Assembly: GCF_000789235.1 (NCBI RefSeq)
Contig: NZ_KN525716.1
Span: 2,067,169 to 2,131,168 of the forward strand
Origin: Wocania ichthyoenteri Th78
GTDB lineage: Bacteria; Bacteroidota; Bacteroidia; Flavobacteriales; Flavobacteriaceae
DNA: 64,000 nt
Direction: 5' to 3'
The first letter of the stretch is position 1, and each line of letters starts with the position of its first letter. The notes below the pieces were generated by a model, which saw only the letters and a list, made by a program, of their open reading frames with translations, made no database searches and was not told the origin of the DNA. The translations under genes were made by a program, and so were the position numbers. Of this stretch, positions 51,952 to 62,117 are shown piece after piece.

Positions 51952-53295
51952 ATGAAAAATAATATTGATGCATTTTTAGATGAGGTAAAAAGACGTAATG
52001 GACACGAACCAGAGTTTTTACAAGCTGTTGAGGAAGTAGCAGAAACAGTAATTCCTTATATTGTTAAACACGACATTTATTATGGAAAAAACATTCTTTT
52101 AAGAATGGTAGAACCAGAACGATTAATTTCTTTTAGGGTTTCTTGGGTAGATGACCAAGGAGAAATTCAAGTAAACAGAGGTTATAGAGTTCAAATGAAT
52201 TCTGCAATTGGACCTTATAAAGGCGGTTTGCGTTTTCACCCTACAGTAAATGCTAGTATTTTAAAGTTTTTAGCTTTTGAGCAAGTGTTTAAAAACTCTT
52301 TAACAACTTTACCAATGGGTGGAGGAAAAGGAGGTTCGGATTTTGATCCTAAAGGCAAATCTGATAACGAAATTATGCGTTTTTGTCATGCTTTTATGAG
52401 TGAGTTATTTAGACATATTGGTCCAAATACCGATGTTCCAGCAGGAGATATAGGCGTGGGAAGTAGAGAAATTGGCTTCATGTTTGGGATGTACAAAAAG
52501 TTGAATAACGAATTTACAGGAGTTTTAACTGGTAAAGGTCAATCTTGGGGAGGCTCATTAATTAGACCAGAAGCTACTGGGTATGGAAACGTATATTTTG
52601 CTCAAAACATGTTAAATACAAAAGGCGACTCTTTCGAGGGTAAAAAAGTAGTCATTTCTGGATCGGGTAATGTTGCTCAATACGCTGCTGAAAAAGCAAT
52701 TGAATTAGGAGCGACTATATTGACAATGTCAGATTCTACAGGATATATTTTAGATGAAGACGGAATTAATGCTGAGAAACTAGCTTTTATCATGGAATTG
52801 AAAAATGTGAAAAGAGGAAGGATTAACGAATACGTTGAAAAATATACAAATGCAAAATTTTTCAAAGGAGAAACGCCTTGGTCGGTAAAATGTGATATCG
52901 CATTGCCATGTGCAACTCAAAATGAGTTGAATGGAGATGATGCTAAGAAGTTAATAGCAAACGGGTGTATTTGTGTTTCTGAAGGTGCTAATATGCCATC
53001 AACACCAGAGGCAATTCATAAATTTCAAAATGCAAAAATCTTATTCGCACCAGGAAAAGCTTCTAATGCAGGTGGTGTTGCAACATCTGGTTTAGAAATG
53101 AGTCAAAACTCGCTTCGCTTAAGTTGGTCTCGCGAAGAAGTTGATATGCGATTAAAAGATATCATGGAAGATATTCATGATTCTTGTGTTGAATATGGTA
53201 AAAATGATGATGGATCTATAGACTATATTAAAGGAGCAAACATTGCTGGATTTGTTAAAGTAGCTGATGCTATGTTGGCACAAGGCATCGTTTAG
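51952..53295 (+). CDS. gdhA: Glutamate dehydrogenase (probably NADP-specific)
   Basis: 447 residues, the length of hexameric GdhA. 'GPYKGGLRFHPTVNASILKF', 'LPMGGGKGGSDFDPKGKSDN' with the catalytic Lys, 'DVPAGDIGVGSREIGFMFG', Rossmann 'VVISGSGNVAQYAAEKAIEL' and 'DSTG' after beta-2 (Ser/Thr instead of acid suits NADP). Aminates 2-oxoglutarate for ammonium assimilation. Monocistronic with a clear terminator. Confidence 0.95.
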   Translation: MKNNIDAFLDEVKRRNGHEPEFLQAVEEVAETVIPYIVKHDIYYGKNILLRMVEPERLISFRVSWVDDQGEIQVNRGYRVQMNSAIGPYKGGLRFHPTVNASILKFLAFEQVFKNSLTTLPMGGGKGGSDFDPKGKSDNEIMRFCHAFMSELFRHIGPNTDVPAGDIGVGSREIGFMFGMYKKLNNEFTGVLTGKGQSWGGSLIRPEATGYGNVYFAQNMLNTKGDSFEGKKVVISGSGNVAQYAAEKAIELGATILTMSDSTGYILDEDGINAEKLAFIMELKNVKRGRINEYVEKYTNAKFFKGETPWSVKCDIALPCATQNELNGDDAKKLIANGCICVSEGANMPSTPEAIHKFQNAKILFAPGKASNAGGVATSGLEMSQNSLRLSWSREEVDMRLKDIMEDIHDSCVEYGKNDDGSIDYIKGANIAGFVKVADAMLAQGIV

Positions 53296-53315
53296 TATAA
53301 CCCTTATAAATATTG

Positions 53316-53347
53316 AAAAGCTTCCTAAAATTCTAGGAAGCTTTTTT
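53316..53347 (+). terminator. Terminator of gdhA
   Basis: Stem AAAAGCTTCCTA / TAGGAAGCTTTT with loop AAATTC and a following T-run. Confidence 0.85.
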
Positions 53348-53418
53348 AGTTTAAATTATATTATTTTAAAGTAAAATCCGTTAGTTATAAATATCTTTAG
53401 CCTTTAGAAAGCATACTT

Positions 53419-55752
53419 ATGATTAAAAGACTTGTTGTACTAATAATATATTGCATGCCTCTTTTGCAATTTGCTCAAGATTTTTCGGCACTTTGGGAAG
53501 ACCATTTTTCATACAATAATATAAAAGATGTTGTAAAAGGGAATAACAAAATTTATGCGGCATCAGATAATGCTGTTTTTAGCTTGGATCTGCAAACCAA
53601 TGAGCTAAACGAACTTACTACAGTAAACGGTCTTTCGGGAGAAGCTATATCAACAATATATTATAGTGATACTTATGAGTTGTTGCTAATTGGTTATGAA
53701 AATGGATTAATAGAAATTGCTTTTGAGAATGATGACGACATTCTCTCCATAGTCGATATTATTGAAAAATCTACTATCCCAGGAACAGATAAAAGAATAA
53801 ATCATTTTGGTGCTTTTGAAAATGTAGTTTATATAGCAACCAACTATGGAATTTCAGTATTTAATTTAGAACGATTGGAATTTGGAGACACTTATTTTAT
53901 AGGAAATTTAGGCAGTCAAACACGAGTTAATCAAACGACTATTTTAGGTGATTATATTTACGCAGCATGTTTAGATGGTAGTGGATTGAAAAAAGCTCAA
54001 GTATCTAGTCCAAATTTAATTGATTATCAAAATTGGCAAACCGTATCTAATGGCGATTTTTTAGCAGTTCAATCTGTAGAAAACCAATTATATACCATTA
54101 GAACTAACAGAAGAATTTATCAAGTTGTAAACGATGTTTTAACCGAGTTGTTTCAATATGCAGATACACCAGTAGATGTTAGGGCAACAGATAACAGATT
54201 ATTGGTAACTACAAAAAACAGCACTTTTGTTTACGATAGTAATTTTAATTTAATAGTTCAAGCGAATGTTGATAGTGCTTTTGATACCGCATTTACTTCT
54301 GTAACTGTTGATGTTGATTCAATTTTTATTGGAACTAAAGATTTTGGTGTTTTAAAAACATCGATATCAAATCCAACAGAATATGAAGAAATTCATCCCG
54401 AAGGGCCATTGTTAAATATACCATTTTCAATTCAAGCAGGACAAAATGATTTATGGGTTACTTTTGGAGAGTACAGTTTTTTTTACAACCCTTACCCTTT
54501 AAATAACAGAGGCATTAGTCATTTGAAAGATGATGGCTGGATAAATACACCTTATGAAGAGGTTTTGGATGCTAAGTGTTTAAATGCAATTTCAATAAAT
54601 CCAAATAATAACAACCAAGTATTTATAGGTTCTTTTTTTAGTGGATTATTAGAAATAAATGATGAGATTCCAAGTGTGTTGTATAATGAAACCAATAGTG
54701 GTTTAGAGTCTTTAGTGTTGCCTTCAAACCCAAATTATGTAGATATAAGAGTTGGGCCATTTGCTTTTGATAGAAATGGTGTTTTATGGACACTTACAAG
54801 TCAAGTTGAAAAACCTTTAAAATCATTTAATCCAAGTAATAACCAATGGCAATCCTATGATTTTACACAATTTAAAACCGAATTGGGTTTTGGTAATATT
54901 GTTGTTGGGAGCGATAATACCAAATGGATTGCAGGATACTGGAATGGTGTTATAGGGTTTAATGAAAACAACGGAACCCCTTTGTTAAAAAGCATTAGCA
55001 GCGAAGAAGATAACATGCCTTCTCATATTGCAACTGCAATAGCTATTGATAAAAGAAACCAATTATGGGTGGGTACAGATAGAGGCTTAAGAGTTATTTA
55101 TAATACCTCTAATTTTTTTACTGAAGCAAATATTCGAGCCGAAGAAATAATTATAGAAGAAGGCGGCATAGCTAAAGAGTTACTGTTTGAACAATTAATT
55201 AAAGATATTGAAGTAGATGGTTCAAACAATAAATGGATTGGAACTGCGGATTCTGGACTATTTTATTTTTCTGCAGACGGACAAAAAACCATATTCCACT
55301 TTACAAAAGATAATTCACCGTTGCCATCAAATACTATAAATGATATTTCTTTAGATGATGCTAATGGCATTGTTTACATAGCAACAAATAAAGGCTTAGT
55401 CTCTTTTCGCTCTGGTGGTTCAAGCCCTTTAGACGATTTAGAAAGCGCATATGTCTATCCAAACCCAGTAAGACCAACCTTTAATATTGTTGATGAGAAA
55501 GTAAAAATTAAAGACATTTCTGAAAATGTAAATATAAAAATAACAGACATTGAAGGTAATTTAGTTGCAGAGGCACAATCAAGAAACAATCTGCGATACA
55601 GAGGTTATAATCTTGAAATTGATGGAGGGACAGCCTATTGGAATGGGAAAAATCTAGCCAACAACGTAGTAGCTTCAGGTGTGTATCTTGTGATGTTATC
55701 AGATTTAGATACCTTTGAAACCAAGGTGCTAAAATTAATGGTTGTTAGATAA
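53419..55752 (+). CDS. porZ: PorZ-like type IX secretion system protein
   Basis: 777 residues. Signal peptide ('IYCMPLLQFAQDF'), then two beta-propellers built from 'LWVGTDRGL', 'KWIGTADSGLFYF', 'IYIATNKGL'-like blades ('VYIATNKGLVSF'), and a C-terminal T9SS sorting-like domain ('YVYPNPVRPTFNI', 'ASGVYLVMLSD', 'KVLKLMVVR'). The length and start 'WEDHFSYNNIKDVVKGNNKI' match PorZ, a surface component of the T9SS attachment complex that works with PorU. RecO starts on the last base of its stop codon. Confidence 0.86.
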   Translation: MIKRLVVLIIYCMPLLQFAQDFSALWEDHFSYNNIKDVVKGNNKIYAASDNAVFSLDLQTNELNELTTVNGLSGEAISTIYYSDTYELLLIGYENGLIEIAFENDDDILSIVDIIEKSTIPGTDKRINHFGAFENVVYIATNYGISVFNLERLEFGDTYFIGNLGSQTRVNQTTILGDYIYAACLDGSGLKKAQVSSPNLIDYQNWQTVSNGDFLAVQSVENQLYTIRTNRRIYQVVNDVLTELFQYADTPVDVRATDNRLLVTTKNSTFVYDSNFNLIVQANVDSAFDTAFTSVTVDVDSIFIGTKDFGVLKTSISNPTEYEEIHPEGPLLNIPFSIQAGQNDLWVTFGEYSFFYNPYPLNNRGISHLKDDGWINTPYEEVLDAKCLNAISINPNNNNQVFIGSFFSGLLEINDEIPSVLYNETNSGLESLVLPSNPNYVDIRVGPFAFDRNGVLWTLTSQVEKPLKSFNPSNNQWQSYDFTQFKTELGFGNIVVGSDNTKWIAGYWNGVIGFNENNGTPLLKSISSEEDNMPSHIATAIAIDKRNQLWVGTDRGLRVIYNTSNFFTEANIRAEEIIIEEGGIAKELLFEQLIKDIEVDGSNNKWIGTADSGLFYFSADGQKTIFHFTKDNSPLPSNTINDISLDDANGIVYIATNKGLVSFRSGGSSPLDDLESAYVYPNPVRPTFNIVDEKVKIKDISENVNIKITDIEGNLVAEAQSRNNLRYRGYNLEIDGGTAYWNGKNLANNVVASGVYLVMLSDLDTFETKVLKLMVVR

Positions 55753-56471
55753 TGTTACTTACCACAAATGCTATTGTTTTATCTAAACTCAAGTATCGCG
55801 ATAACGATTTAATTGTAAAATGTTATACCGAGCAATTAGGTGTTGTTAGTTTTTTGCTAAGAGGTATTTTAAAAAGCAAAAAAGGAAACTCAAAAATCGC
55901 ATATTTTCAACTATTATCCCAATTACAATTAGAAATTATATACAAACAGAACCGCTCTTTACAAGTTATAAAAGAGATTAAGTTAAATCATCTATATACG
56001 AGTTTACATTCAAATATTTTAAAAAGCTCAATTGTCATGTTTTTGGCAGAAGTTCTAGCCAATACTTTAAAAGAAGAAGAACAAAACAACAACCTATTTA
56101 GTTATATAGAAACCACATTATTATGGTTAGATACACACTCAGAATACTCAAATTTCCATTTACTTTTTTTACTTAATCTAACCAAATATTTAGGCTTTTA
56201 CCCAGAAGAAATTAATACAGCATACAATTACTTTAATTTATTAGATGGCAAATTTGAAACAAAGCAACAAGGTAAATACACTATTTGTGGAGAAAATTTA
56301 ACATTGCTAAAAACCTTATTGGGCACAACATTTGATGCCTTATCTTCAGTGAAAATTAATGCGAGACAAAGACAATCATTTTTAAGTATGATTTTGCTTT
56401 ATTTTGAATTACATTTGGGCAGTTTTAAAACACCAAAATCACTCCAAATATTTAATCAAGTTTTTAGTTAA
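55752..56471 (+). CDS. recO: DNA repair protein RecO
   Basis: 239 residues. N-terminal OB fold 'AIVLSKLKYRDNDLIVKCYT', then a helical domain. The usual four-Cys zinc site of RecO is not present (Cys only at 'CGENL' and early 'KCYT'), which is common in Bacteroidota. Loads RecA on SSB-coated DNA with RecR. TAATG overlap with porZ indicates translational coupling. Confidence 0.9.
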   Translation: MLLTTNAIVLSKLKYRDNDLIVKCYTEQLGVVSFLLRGILKSKKGNSKIAYFQLLSQLQLEIIYKQNRSLQVIKEIKLNHLYTSLHSNILKSSIVMFLAEVLANTLKEEEQNNNLFSYIETTLLWLDTHSEYSNFHLLFLLNLTKYLGFYPEEINTAYNYFNLLDGKFETKQQGKYTICGENLTLLKTLLGTTFDALSSVKINARQRQSFLSMILLYFELHLGSFKTPKSLQIFNQVFS

Positions 56472-56474
56472 AGT

Positions 56475-58886
56475 ATGAAACTTTGTTTTACCATTTTTTT
56501 ATTGTTTTTTGCATCCAATGTGTTAGTTGCACAACAAATAAAAGTTTTAAATAAACTTACCCAAGAACCTATTTTTGGTGTTGCGATTTATAATGCAAAT
56601 AAAACTAAAAGTGTTATAACCAATTTAAATGGTGAAGCAGATTTAGATAAGTTTTCAGATACAGAAACTATTTATTTTCAACACTTATCACATCTTTTAA
56701 AAATACTAAAAAAATCTCAAATTAATATATTTAATATAGTTTATTTAGATGCGAATACTCAGGGGTTAGAAGAAATAGTTATTTCGGCTTCAAAGTTTGA
56801 ACAAAGTAAAAAAGATATTCCTCAAAAAATCATTAGCCTAAATTCAGAAAGTATTCAATTTATAAATCCGCAGACTAGTGCAGATTTATTGGAAACTACT
56901 GGACAAGTTTATGTTCAAAAAAGTCAATTAGGAGGTGGGAGCCCAATGATTCGAGGGTTTTCTACAAACAGACTATTAATTTCAGTAGATGGTGTAAGAA
57001 TGAACAATGCCATTTTTAGAGGCGGAAATTTGCACAATGTTATAGCTGTCGATCCATTTGCAATTCAGAATACTGAGGTAACTTTGGGTTCGGGTTCAGT
57101 TATTTATGGTAGTGATGCTATTGGAGGTGTTATGAGCTTTTATACCTTAAAGCCAAAGTTATCAAAAACCGATACGCTTTTATTTCAATCTAACGCTATT
57201 GTTAGATACGCCACAGCTAATGAAGAAAAAACGGGACATTTCGATTTTAATTTAGGCTACAAAAAGTGGGCGTTTTTAACGAATGTGAGTTATACCGATT
57301 TTAATGATTTAAGAATGGGAAGTTATGGTCCTGATGATTATTTAAGACCAGAATTTGCATTAACAACAAATAACGGCGATGTAATTATTGAAAACAACAA
57401 TTCTTTAAAGCAAAAGTATTCAGGGTATAACCAAATAAACTTGATGCAAAAAGCACATTATCAACCTTATGAAAATTTAAGTTTCAATTTAGGCTTACAT
57501 TATACTACAACTTCAGATATACCAAGGTATGACCGATTGATACGTTATAAAAATGATGCCTTACGTTCTGCCGAATGGAATTACGGACCACAGCAATGGT
57601 TTATGTCTAACTTTCAAATTACCAAGTTAAGTAGTCGATCTAATTTATACAATAAAGTTAAAGCAACATTAGCATATCAAAATTTTCAAGAGAGTAGAAA
57701 AGACAGAGGTTTTCAATCGGACATAAGAAGTATAAGAGAAGAAGCTGTTGATGCCTATTCTTTTAATTTAGATTTTGAAAAAACTTTGACTCCAAAAACT
57801 CAATTTTTTTATGGATTTGAGTATGTTTACAACAAGGTGATGTCGCATGGTAAAGAAGAAAATATTATAAACAATACAACGTTTCCAACAGTATCAAGGT
57901 ATCCAAATGGAGCGAGTTGGCAATCGGCAGCTCTATATTCGAGTATTAAATATAAACCAAATTCAAAATTCGTTTTTCAATCGGGTTTACGTTTTAACCA
58001 TATTGTATCTAAAGCTGATTTTAAAGCTAATAACGCATATTTGAATTTGCCTTTTGAATCTTCAGAAAATAAAGCAGGAGCATTTACAGGAACAGCAGGA
58101 ATTAGTTGGTCGCCTAATAAGATTTTACAATGGAAATTAAATGCATCATCAGCTTTTAGAGCACCAAATATTGATGATATTGGTAAAGTATTTGATTCTG
58201 AACCAGGATCGGTAGTTGTACCAAACGAAAATTTAAAACCAGAATATGCTTATGGTGGCGAGTTAGGTTTGAAATTAAGTTTTAGTGATGCTTTTATATT
58301 AGATATGAGTTCGTATTACACCTATTTGAATAATGCTTTGGTACGACGTGATTACAACTTAAATGGTGAAACGCAGATTATGTACGACGGCGAATTAAGT
58401 AATGTGCAAGCGATACAAAATGCTTCAAAGGCATGGATTTATGGTTTTGAAGTGGGTTTGAATATGCGTATTATTAAAAGCCTCAAACTAACATCTCAGT
58501 ATAGTGTTATTGGCGGTACCGAAGAAGAAGGAAATATTGAAGTTCCAATTCGACATGTAGCACCTAGTTTTGGAAACACCCATTTAGTTTGGAACTATAA
58601 AAATTTAAAAGTTGATGTATTTGCTAATTATAATAACGAATTAGCGTTTAATCAGTTAGCACCTTCTGAAATAGGAAAAGATTATATTTATGCAAAAGAT
58701 GAAAACGGAAACCCTTATTCGCCTTCATGGAGTACATTAAATATAAGAACTCAATATCAAATAAATAACTCAACAACACTTACTGCTAGTTTAGAAAATA
58801 TAACAGACCAGCGTTATAAAACCTATTCTTCGGGTATTGCAGCTGCAGGCAGAAACTTTATTTTGGCTTTAAAATATAGTTTATAA
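56475..58886 (+). CDS. TonB-dependent receptor, haem/haemoglobin type
   Basis: 803 residues. Signal peptide, a short carboxypeptidase-like beta-sandwich (about 20-95), plug with 'NPQTSADLLETTGQVYVQKS', 'GGGSPMIRGFSTNRLLISVD', 'GVRMNNAIFRGGNLHNVIA', and a barrel ending 'NFILALKYSL'. These plug motifs are typical of haem/haemoglobin receptors. It begins three bases after recO, so it shares a transcript with porZ and recO. Confidence 0.88.
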   Translation: MKLCFTIFLLFFASNVLVAQQIKVLNKLTQEPIFGVAIYNANKTKSVITNLNGEADLDKFSDTETIYFQHLSHLLKILKKSQINIFNIVYLDANTQGLEEIVISASKFEQSKKDIPQKIISLNSESIQFINPQTSADLLETTGQVYVQKSQLGGGSPMIRGFSTNRLLISVDGVRMNNAIFRGGNLHNVIAVDPFAIQNTEVTLGSGSVIYGSDAIGGVMSFYTLKPKLSKTDTLLFQSNAIVRYATANEEKTGHFDFNLGYKKWAFLTNVSYTDFNDLRMGSYGPDDYLRPEFALTTNNGDVIIENNNSLKQKYSGYNQINLMQKAHYQPYENLSFNLGLHYTTTSDIPRYDRLIRYKNDALRSAEWNYGPQQWFMSNFQITKLSSRSNLYNKVKATLAYQNFQESRKDRGFQSDIRSIREEAVDAYSFNLDFEKTLTPKTQFFYGFEYVYNKVMSHGKEENIINNTTFPTVSRYPNGASWQSAALYSSIKYKPNSKFVFQSGLRFNHIVSKADFKANNAYLNLPFESSENKAGAFTGTAGISWSPNKILQWKLNASSAFRAPNIDDIGKVFDSEPGSVVVPNENLKPEYAYGGELGLKLSFSDAFILDMSSYYTYLNNALVRRDYNLNGETQIMYDGELSNVQAIQNASKAWIYGFEVGLNMRIIKSLKLTSQYSVIGGTEEEGNIEVPIRHVAPSFGNTHLVWNYKNLKVDVFANYNNELAFNQLAPSEIGKDYIYAKDENGNPYSPSWSTLNIRTQYQINNSTTLTASLENITDQRYKTYSSGIAAAGRNFILALKYSL

Positions 58887-58990
58887 CGTCATTACGAGGA
58901 CGAAGGACGTGGTAATCTTTCTAATTGAGATTCTGCCAACTAAAACAAATACGTCATTGCAAGGAGGCACGACGTGGCATTTTTTTTGAT
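58885..58990. repeat. Tandem pair of dispersed repeats
   Basis: ACGTCATTACGAGGACGAAGG, GTGGTAATCTTTC and GAGATTCTGCCA, then a second left arm ACGTCATTGCAAGGAGG at 58947 with ACGTGGCATTTT. Two copies of the GTCATTGCGAG element lie head to tail after the receptor gene. Confidence 0.7.
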
Positions 58991-59056
58991 AGAAGTTCAA
59001 AACTTAAATAAACAATTGCCAATCATACAAAAAGGTATAATTCACAATAACAACAA

Positions 59057-61537
59057 TTATCTCTTAATCGCTTTTTTAGTAATAATCGTGCCATTTGATA
59101 GCGTCACTTTAGCAATATAAACCGTGCTTTTTAAGTTTGAAAGTTGATAAGTTTCAGAACTATTATTACCTTTTAAATTGTAAAGTTGTCTCCCTAAAAG
59201 GTCGTAAATCGCTATCGTTTTAATGTTTAAATTATTTGAGGTTTTAAAACTTACAAAGTTGTCATTTAATTCAATGATTTTAAGACTATCGTCATTTAAA
59301 CTGATACCGTCTACAGACAATGCTTTAGCACTAAAAGCAATTTGAAAACGCGAGTTAAACTCACCAACTTCGGATGTAAATGTATAATCAGAATCAGACA
59401 GATTATGTATTTTATTAAGTAAATTATCTTTTAAATATAAGGTATTGTTATTTAAGTAATCGCCTTGTAATTGAGCAATTGATAAAGTATATAACGTTGC
59501 AACGTCAATTGAGGTTTTAAAACCTAAATCAATAATTTCGTTTTCATTTAAATCGCTTGGAGCTTTTCCTTGAATGGCGAATTTTTTATCTAAATTTTCT
59601 ATTGATGTATATAGTACAGCGGCCACATTTGATAAAAGTTTTGGTGCATCATAAGACATGCCATCGTTTCCTTTTGTTGCACCATCTACATAGGCTACTA
59701 ATATTTGATTAAACACGCCATCATCAGACGTTAGGTTTACCCATAATTTATTAGCTGTAACTCCTCCAGTATTCTTTTTTGAATTTGAACCTTTAAAAAA
59801 TTGAGTGTTGCTTGTTGCATCTGCCATACGCATAGCGTTAGTAAACGTAACATTGTTATTGTCTAGACCTGCAACAAAGAAGCCTTGAGCTGAAGGAATG
59901 TATTGAGTAGGTATATCTGGACTACCACCAGCAACTCCTCCAGACCCAACAGTAAATACGGCATAATCATTTTGGTTAAAGTTCAGTACTTGATTTCCTG
60001 GGTTTGTATCAAGAGGAGGTCTTGCTTGCGACCAAAAGTAAGCCGCACCATCAATAATACTAGAATTTGCAGCTTGCAACGCAATAAAATCCATAGCGCA
60101 CGGATATGGGTTACCGATAAAATTCCAGCTACCAAGTGTATTTAATGCATTATAAGAAATTCCTGTTGTTATGTCGCCTGTATTGAAAGGGCCAATAAAA
60201 TCGGCACTATCATTTCCTCCAGGTATATGAAAAGGTCCTGCGGTAGCTGCATAACCCATTCCAGGAATCATTGTATCTGTACCAGAAGCTACAACCCAAT
60301 CATCACCATTATCGTCAATTTCGTCTGAAATACCATTGGTAGTACCAACTGTATGTTCATCTAAATAATTTGCAGCATTAAACCAAAAACGTCTATCTGC
60401 ATCAGTATCAGGAAAAGCACCAGCAATAGTTTCACCGCTTACTGGAGAACTCCAATAGGTATAGTAATACCAATCTTGTTTGGGAGGAGTAACTTTATTT
60501 ACAGATGCCGTTCCAGATGCACCGAGTGTAAAAGTGCCAGAGCTATCGTTTTGTACAAAATTACCTTGGGTTCTTACCCTTATTTCACCATTGTTAACCA
60601 ACACATCGTTTTCAACTTCTATAAAAGTGTTATTGCTAACTCTTAAAATAGCACCGTTATTGATGGTTAATCTACATGCCTTAAAACTTATTTCGCTTCC
60701 GCCATTTCCAGTATTATAATCAGAATCAATAATAACCTCAGTGGTTAAATCGGGTGTTCCGCCAATCCAAGTTGTACCATTCCATGTTGCAGTTGAGGCA
60801 CAGGAAGCAGCGGCAACGCATGTATATGAGCATCCACCCAAAACAGGTCTATTAGTTACAGTATTTGAGTTAGTTTGATACCAATTAGTGATATTTACGG
60901 TTGCTACTGCTTCCAAAATTAAAGCTTGATTACTTGTAACAGTGCAGAGATAATTACTATTATCATTATCTCCTAAGTTTATTGCGTTAACACCTTCTGT
61001 TAAACCAGCTGGAACTGCACTATTGTACATGTCAGTCGCATCAGTCCATCCGTTTGCATTACCAAAGTGAACTGCATATAAAAAGGTAGGTTCAGTAAGG
61101 TTGCCTTGGTATGCTATAAGTTGGTCGCCAGGGCCACCGCTATTGCTCGCAAAAGAAAAACCACCTTCTGATTCAGTAGCATTCCCAATAGTAGCAGAAT
61201 ATGTGTTAGATCCCATATCCGTAATTATTATTTCGGTGCCGCAAGATAAATTACTATCTGCTGTCCAAGTAACAATACCTTCGGGTACTGGATTACCAAA
61301 CGAATTTAATAGCCAACCTCCTGTTGTAAACCAACTTTTGTCGGTAAAATTAATAACAGTATTGTTAGAAACATCTGTTAGTAATACAAACGAAAATTGA
61401 TCGGGGTTATCAGAATTCACTCCTGTAATGGCTATGTCTCCTTCTGCAAGTGTTGTCTGCCCATACCCAAAACCAACCACGCCTAAAAAAGTGATTAATA
61501 AAATAAAGGATTTTATATTAGTAATTTTTTGCATCAT
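59057..61537 (-). CDS. Large secreted protein with type IX (type A) sorting tail
   Basis: 826 residues (start at 61537 or the next ATG at 61534). Signal peptide ('LGVVGFGYGQTT'), an N-terminal domain 'LAEGDIAITGVNSDNPDQFS', a beta-helix/Ig-like middle region with 'INNGAILRVSNNTFIEVEND', and a C-terminal sorting domain of about 75 residues ('IAIYDLLGRQLYNLKGN', 'STVYIAKVTLSNGTIITKK'). It should be exported by T9SS and fixed on or released from the cell surface. Function of the passenger is unknown. Confidence 0.85.
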   Translation of the reverse strand: MMQKITNIKSFILLITFLGVVGFGYGQTTLAEGDIAITGVNSDNPDQFSFVLLTDVSNNTVINFTDKSWFTTGGWLLNSFGNPVPEGIVTWTADSNLSCGTEIIITDMGSNTYSATIGNATESEGGFSFASNSGGPGDQLIAYQGNLTEPTFLYAVHFGNANGWTDATDMYNSAVPAGLTEGVNAINLGDNDNSNYLCTVTSNQALILEAVATVNITNWYQTNSNTVTNRPVLGGCSYTCVAAASCASTATWNGTTWIGGTPDLTTEVIIDSDYNTGNGGSEISFKACRLTINNGAILRVSNNTFIEVENDVLVNNGEIRVRTQGNFVQNDSSGTFTLGASGTASVNKVTPPKQDWYYYTYWSSPVSGETIAGAFPDTDADRRFWFNAANYLDEHTVGTTNGISDEIDDNGDDWVVASGTDTMIPGMGYAATAGPFHIPGGNDSADFIGPFNTGDITTGISYNALNTLGSWNFIGNPYPCAMDFIALQAANSSIIDGAAYFWSQARPPLDTNPGNQVLNFNQNDYAVFTVGSGGVAGGSPDIPTQYIPSAQGFFVAGLDNNNVTFTNAMRMADATSNTQFFKGSNSKKNTGGVTANKLWVNLTSDDGVFNQILVAYVDGATKGNDGMSYDAPKLLSNVAAVLYTSIENLDKKFAIQGKAPSDLNENEIIDLGFKTSIDVATLYTLSIAQLQGDYLNNNTLYLKDNLLNKIHNLSDSDYTFTSEVGEFNSRFQIAFSAKALSVDGISLNDDSLKIIELNDNFVSFKTSNNLNIKTIAIYDLLGRQLYNLKGNNSSETYQLSNLKSTVYIAKVTLSNGTIITKKAIKR

Positions 61538-61553
61538 ACTAAGTTTTTATAAT

Positions 61554-61579
61554 CTATACTTTGCCTGCGCTTAGTATAG
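61554..61579. repeat. Inverted repeat between divergent genes
   Basis: CTATACT ... AGTATAG, perfect 7-bp arms with a 12-base loop TTGCCTGCGCTT, in the 106-base gap between the sorting-tail gene and recX. Could be a repeat or operator. Confidence 0.35.
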
Positions 61580-61643
61580 TAGATTTGGTTTTTATAAATT
61601 TTATTCTTTTTGTTAATTTATCTATTGCTATTTTTGACAACCA

Positions 61644-62117
61644 ATGCAGCCAAAAAAAACATATACGCTACAAGAAGCCACCAAAAAACTAGAGCATTAT
61701 TGTGCGTATCAAGAACGATGTCATCAAGAAGTTAGACAAAAACTAGAAGGTATGTATATGATACCTGAAGCTATAGATGTAATAATAGTACATCTACTAA
61801 AGCATAACTTTCTTAACGAAGAACGTTTTGCCAAAACATTTGTAAGTGGTAAGTTCAGAATTAAGCGTTGGGGACGCCGTCGTTTAACTTTAGAATTAAA
61901 GAAAAAAGACATTAGCAAAGTTAATATAAATCAAGCACTTAGCACTATTGAAAATGGGGAGTATATCGAGATTTTCAATAGTTTAGCCGAAAAAAAAGTT
62001 AATTCTATTAGAGAAACTAACATCTATAAGAAGCGAAAAAAATTAATCGATTATTTGCTATATCGTGGTTGGGAATCGCATTTAGTGTACGAAAAAGCTA
62101 ACGAAATTATAAAATAA
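61644..62117 (+). CDS. recX: RecX regulatory protein
   Basis: 157 residues with RecX three-helix repeats: 'LEHYCAYQERCHQEVRQKLE', 'LLKHNFLNEERFAKTFVSGK', 'KRWGRRRLTLELKKKDIS'. Inhibits RecA filaments. RecA is not in the window. The 3' end overlaps the convergent JmjC-like gene by 11 bases. Confidence 0.9.
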   Translation: MQPKKTYTLQEATKKLEHYCAYQERCHQEVRQKLEGMYMIPEAIDVIIVHLLKHNFLNEERFAKTFVSGKFRIKRWGRRRLTLELKKKDISKVNINQALSTIENGEYIEIFNSLAEKKVNSIRETNIYKKRKKLIDYLLYRGWESHLVYEKANEIIK

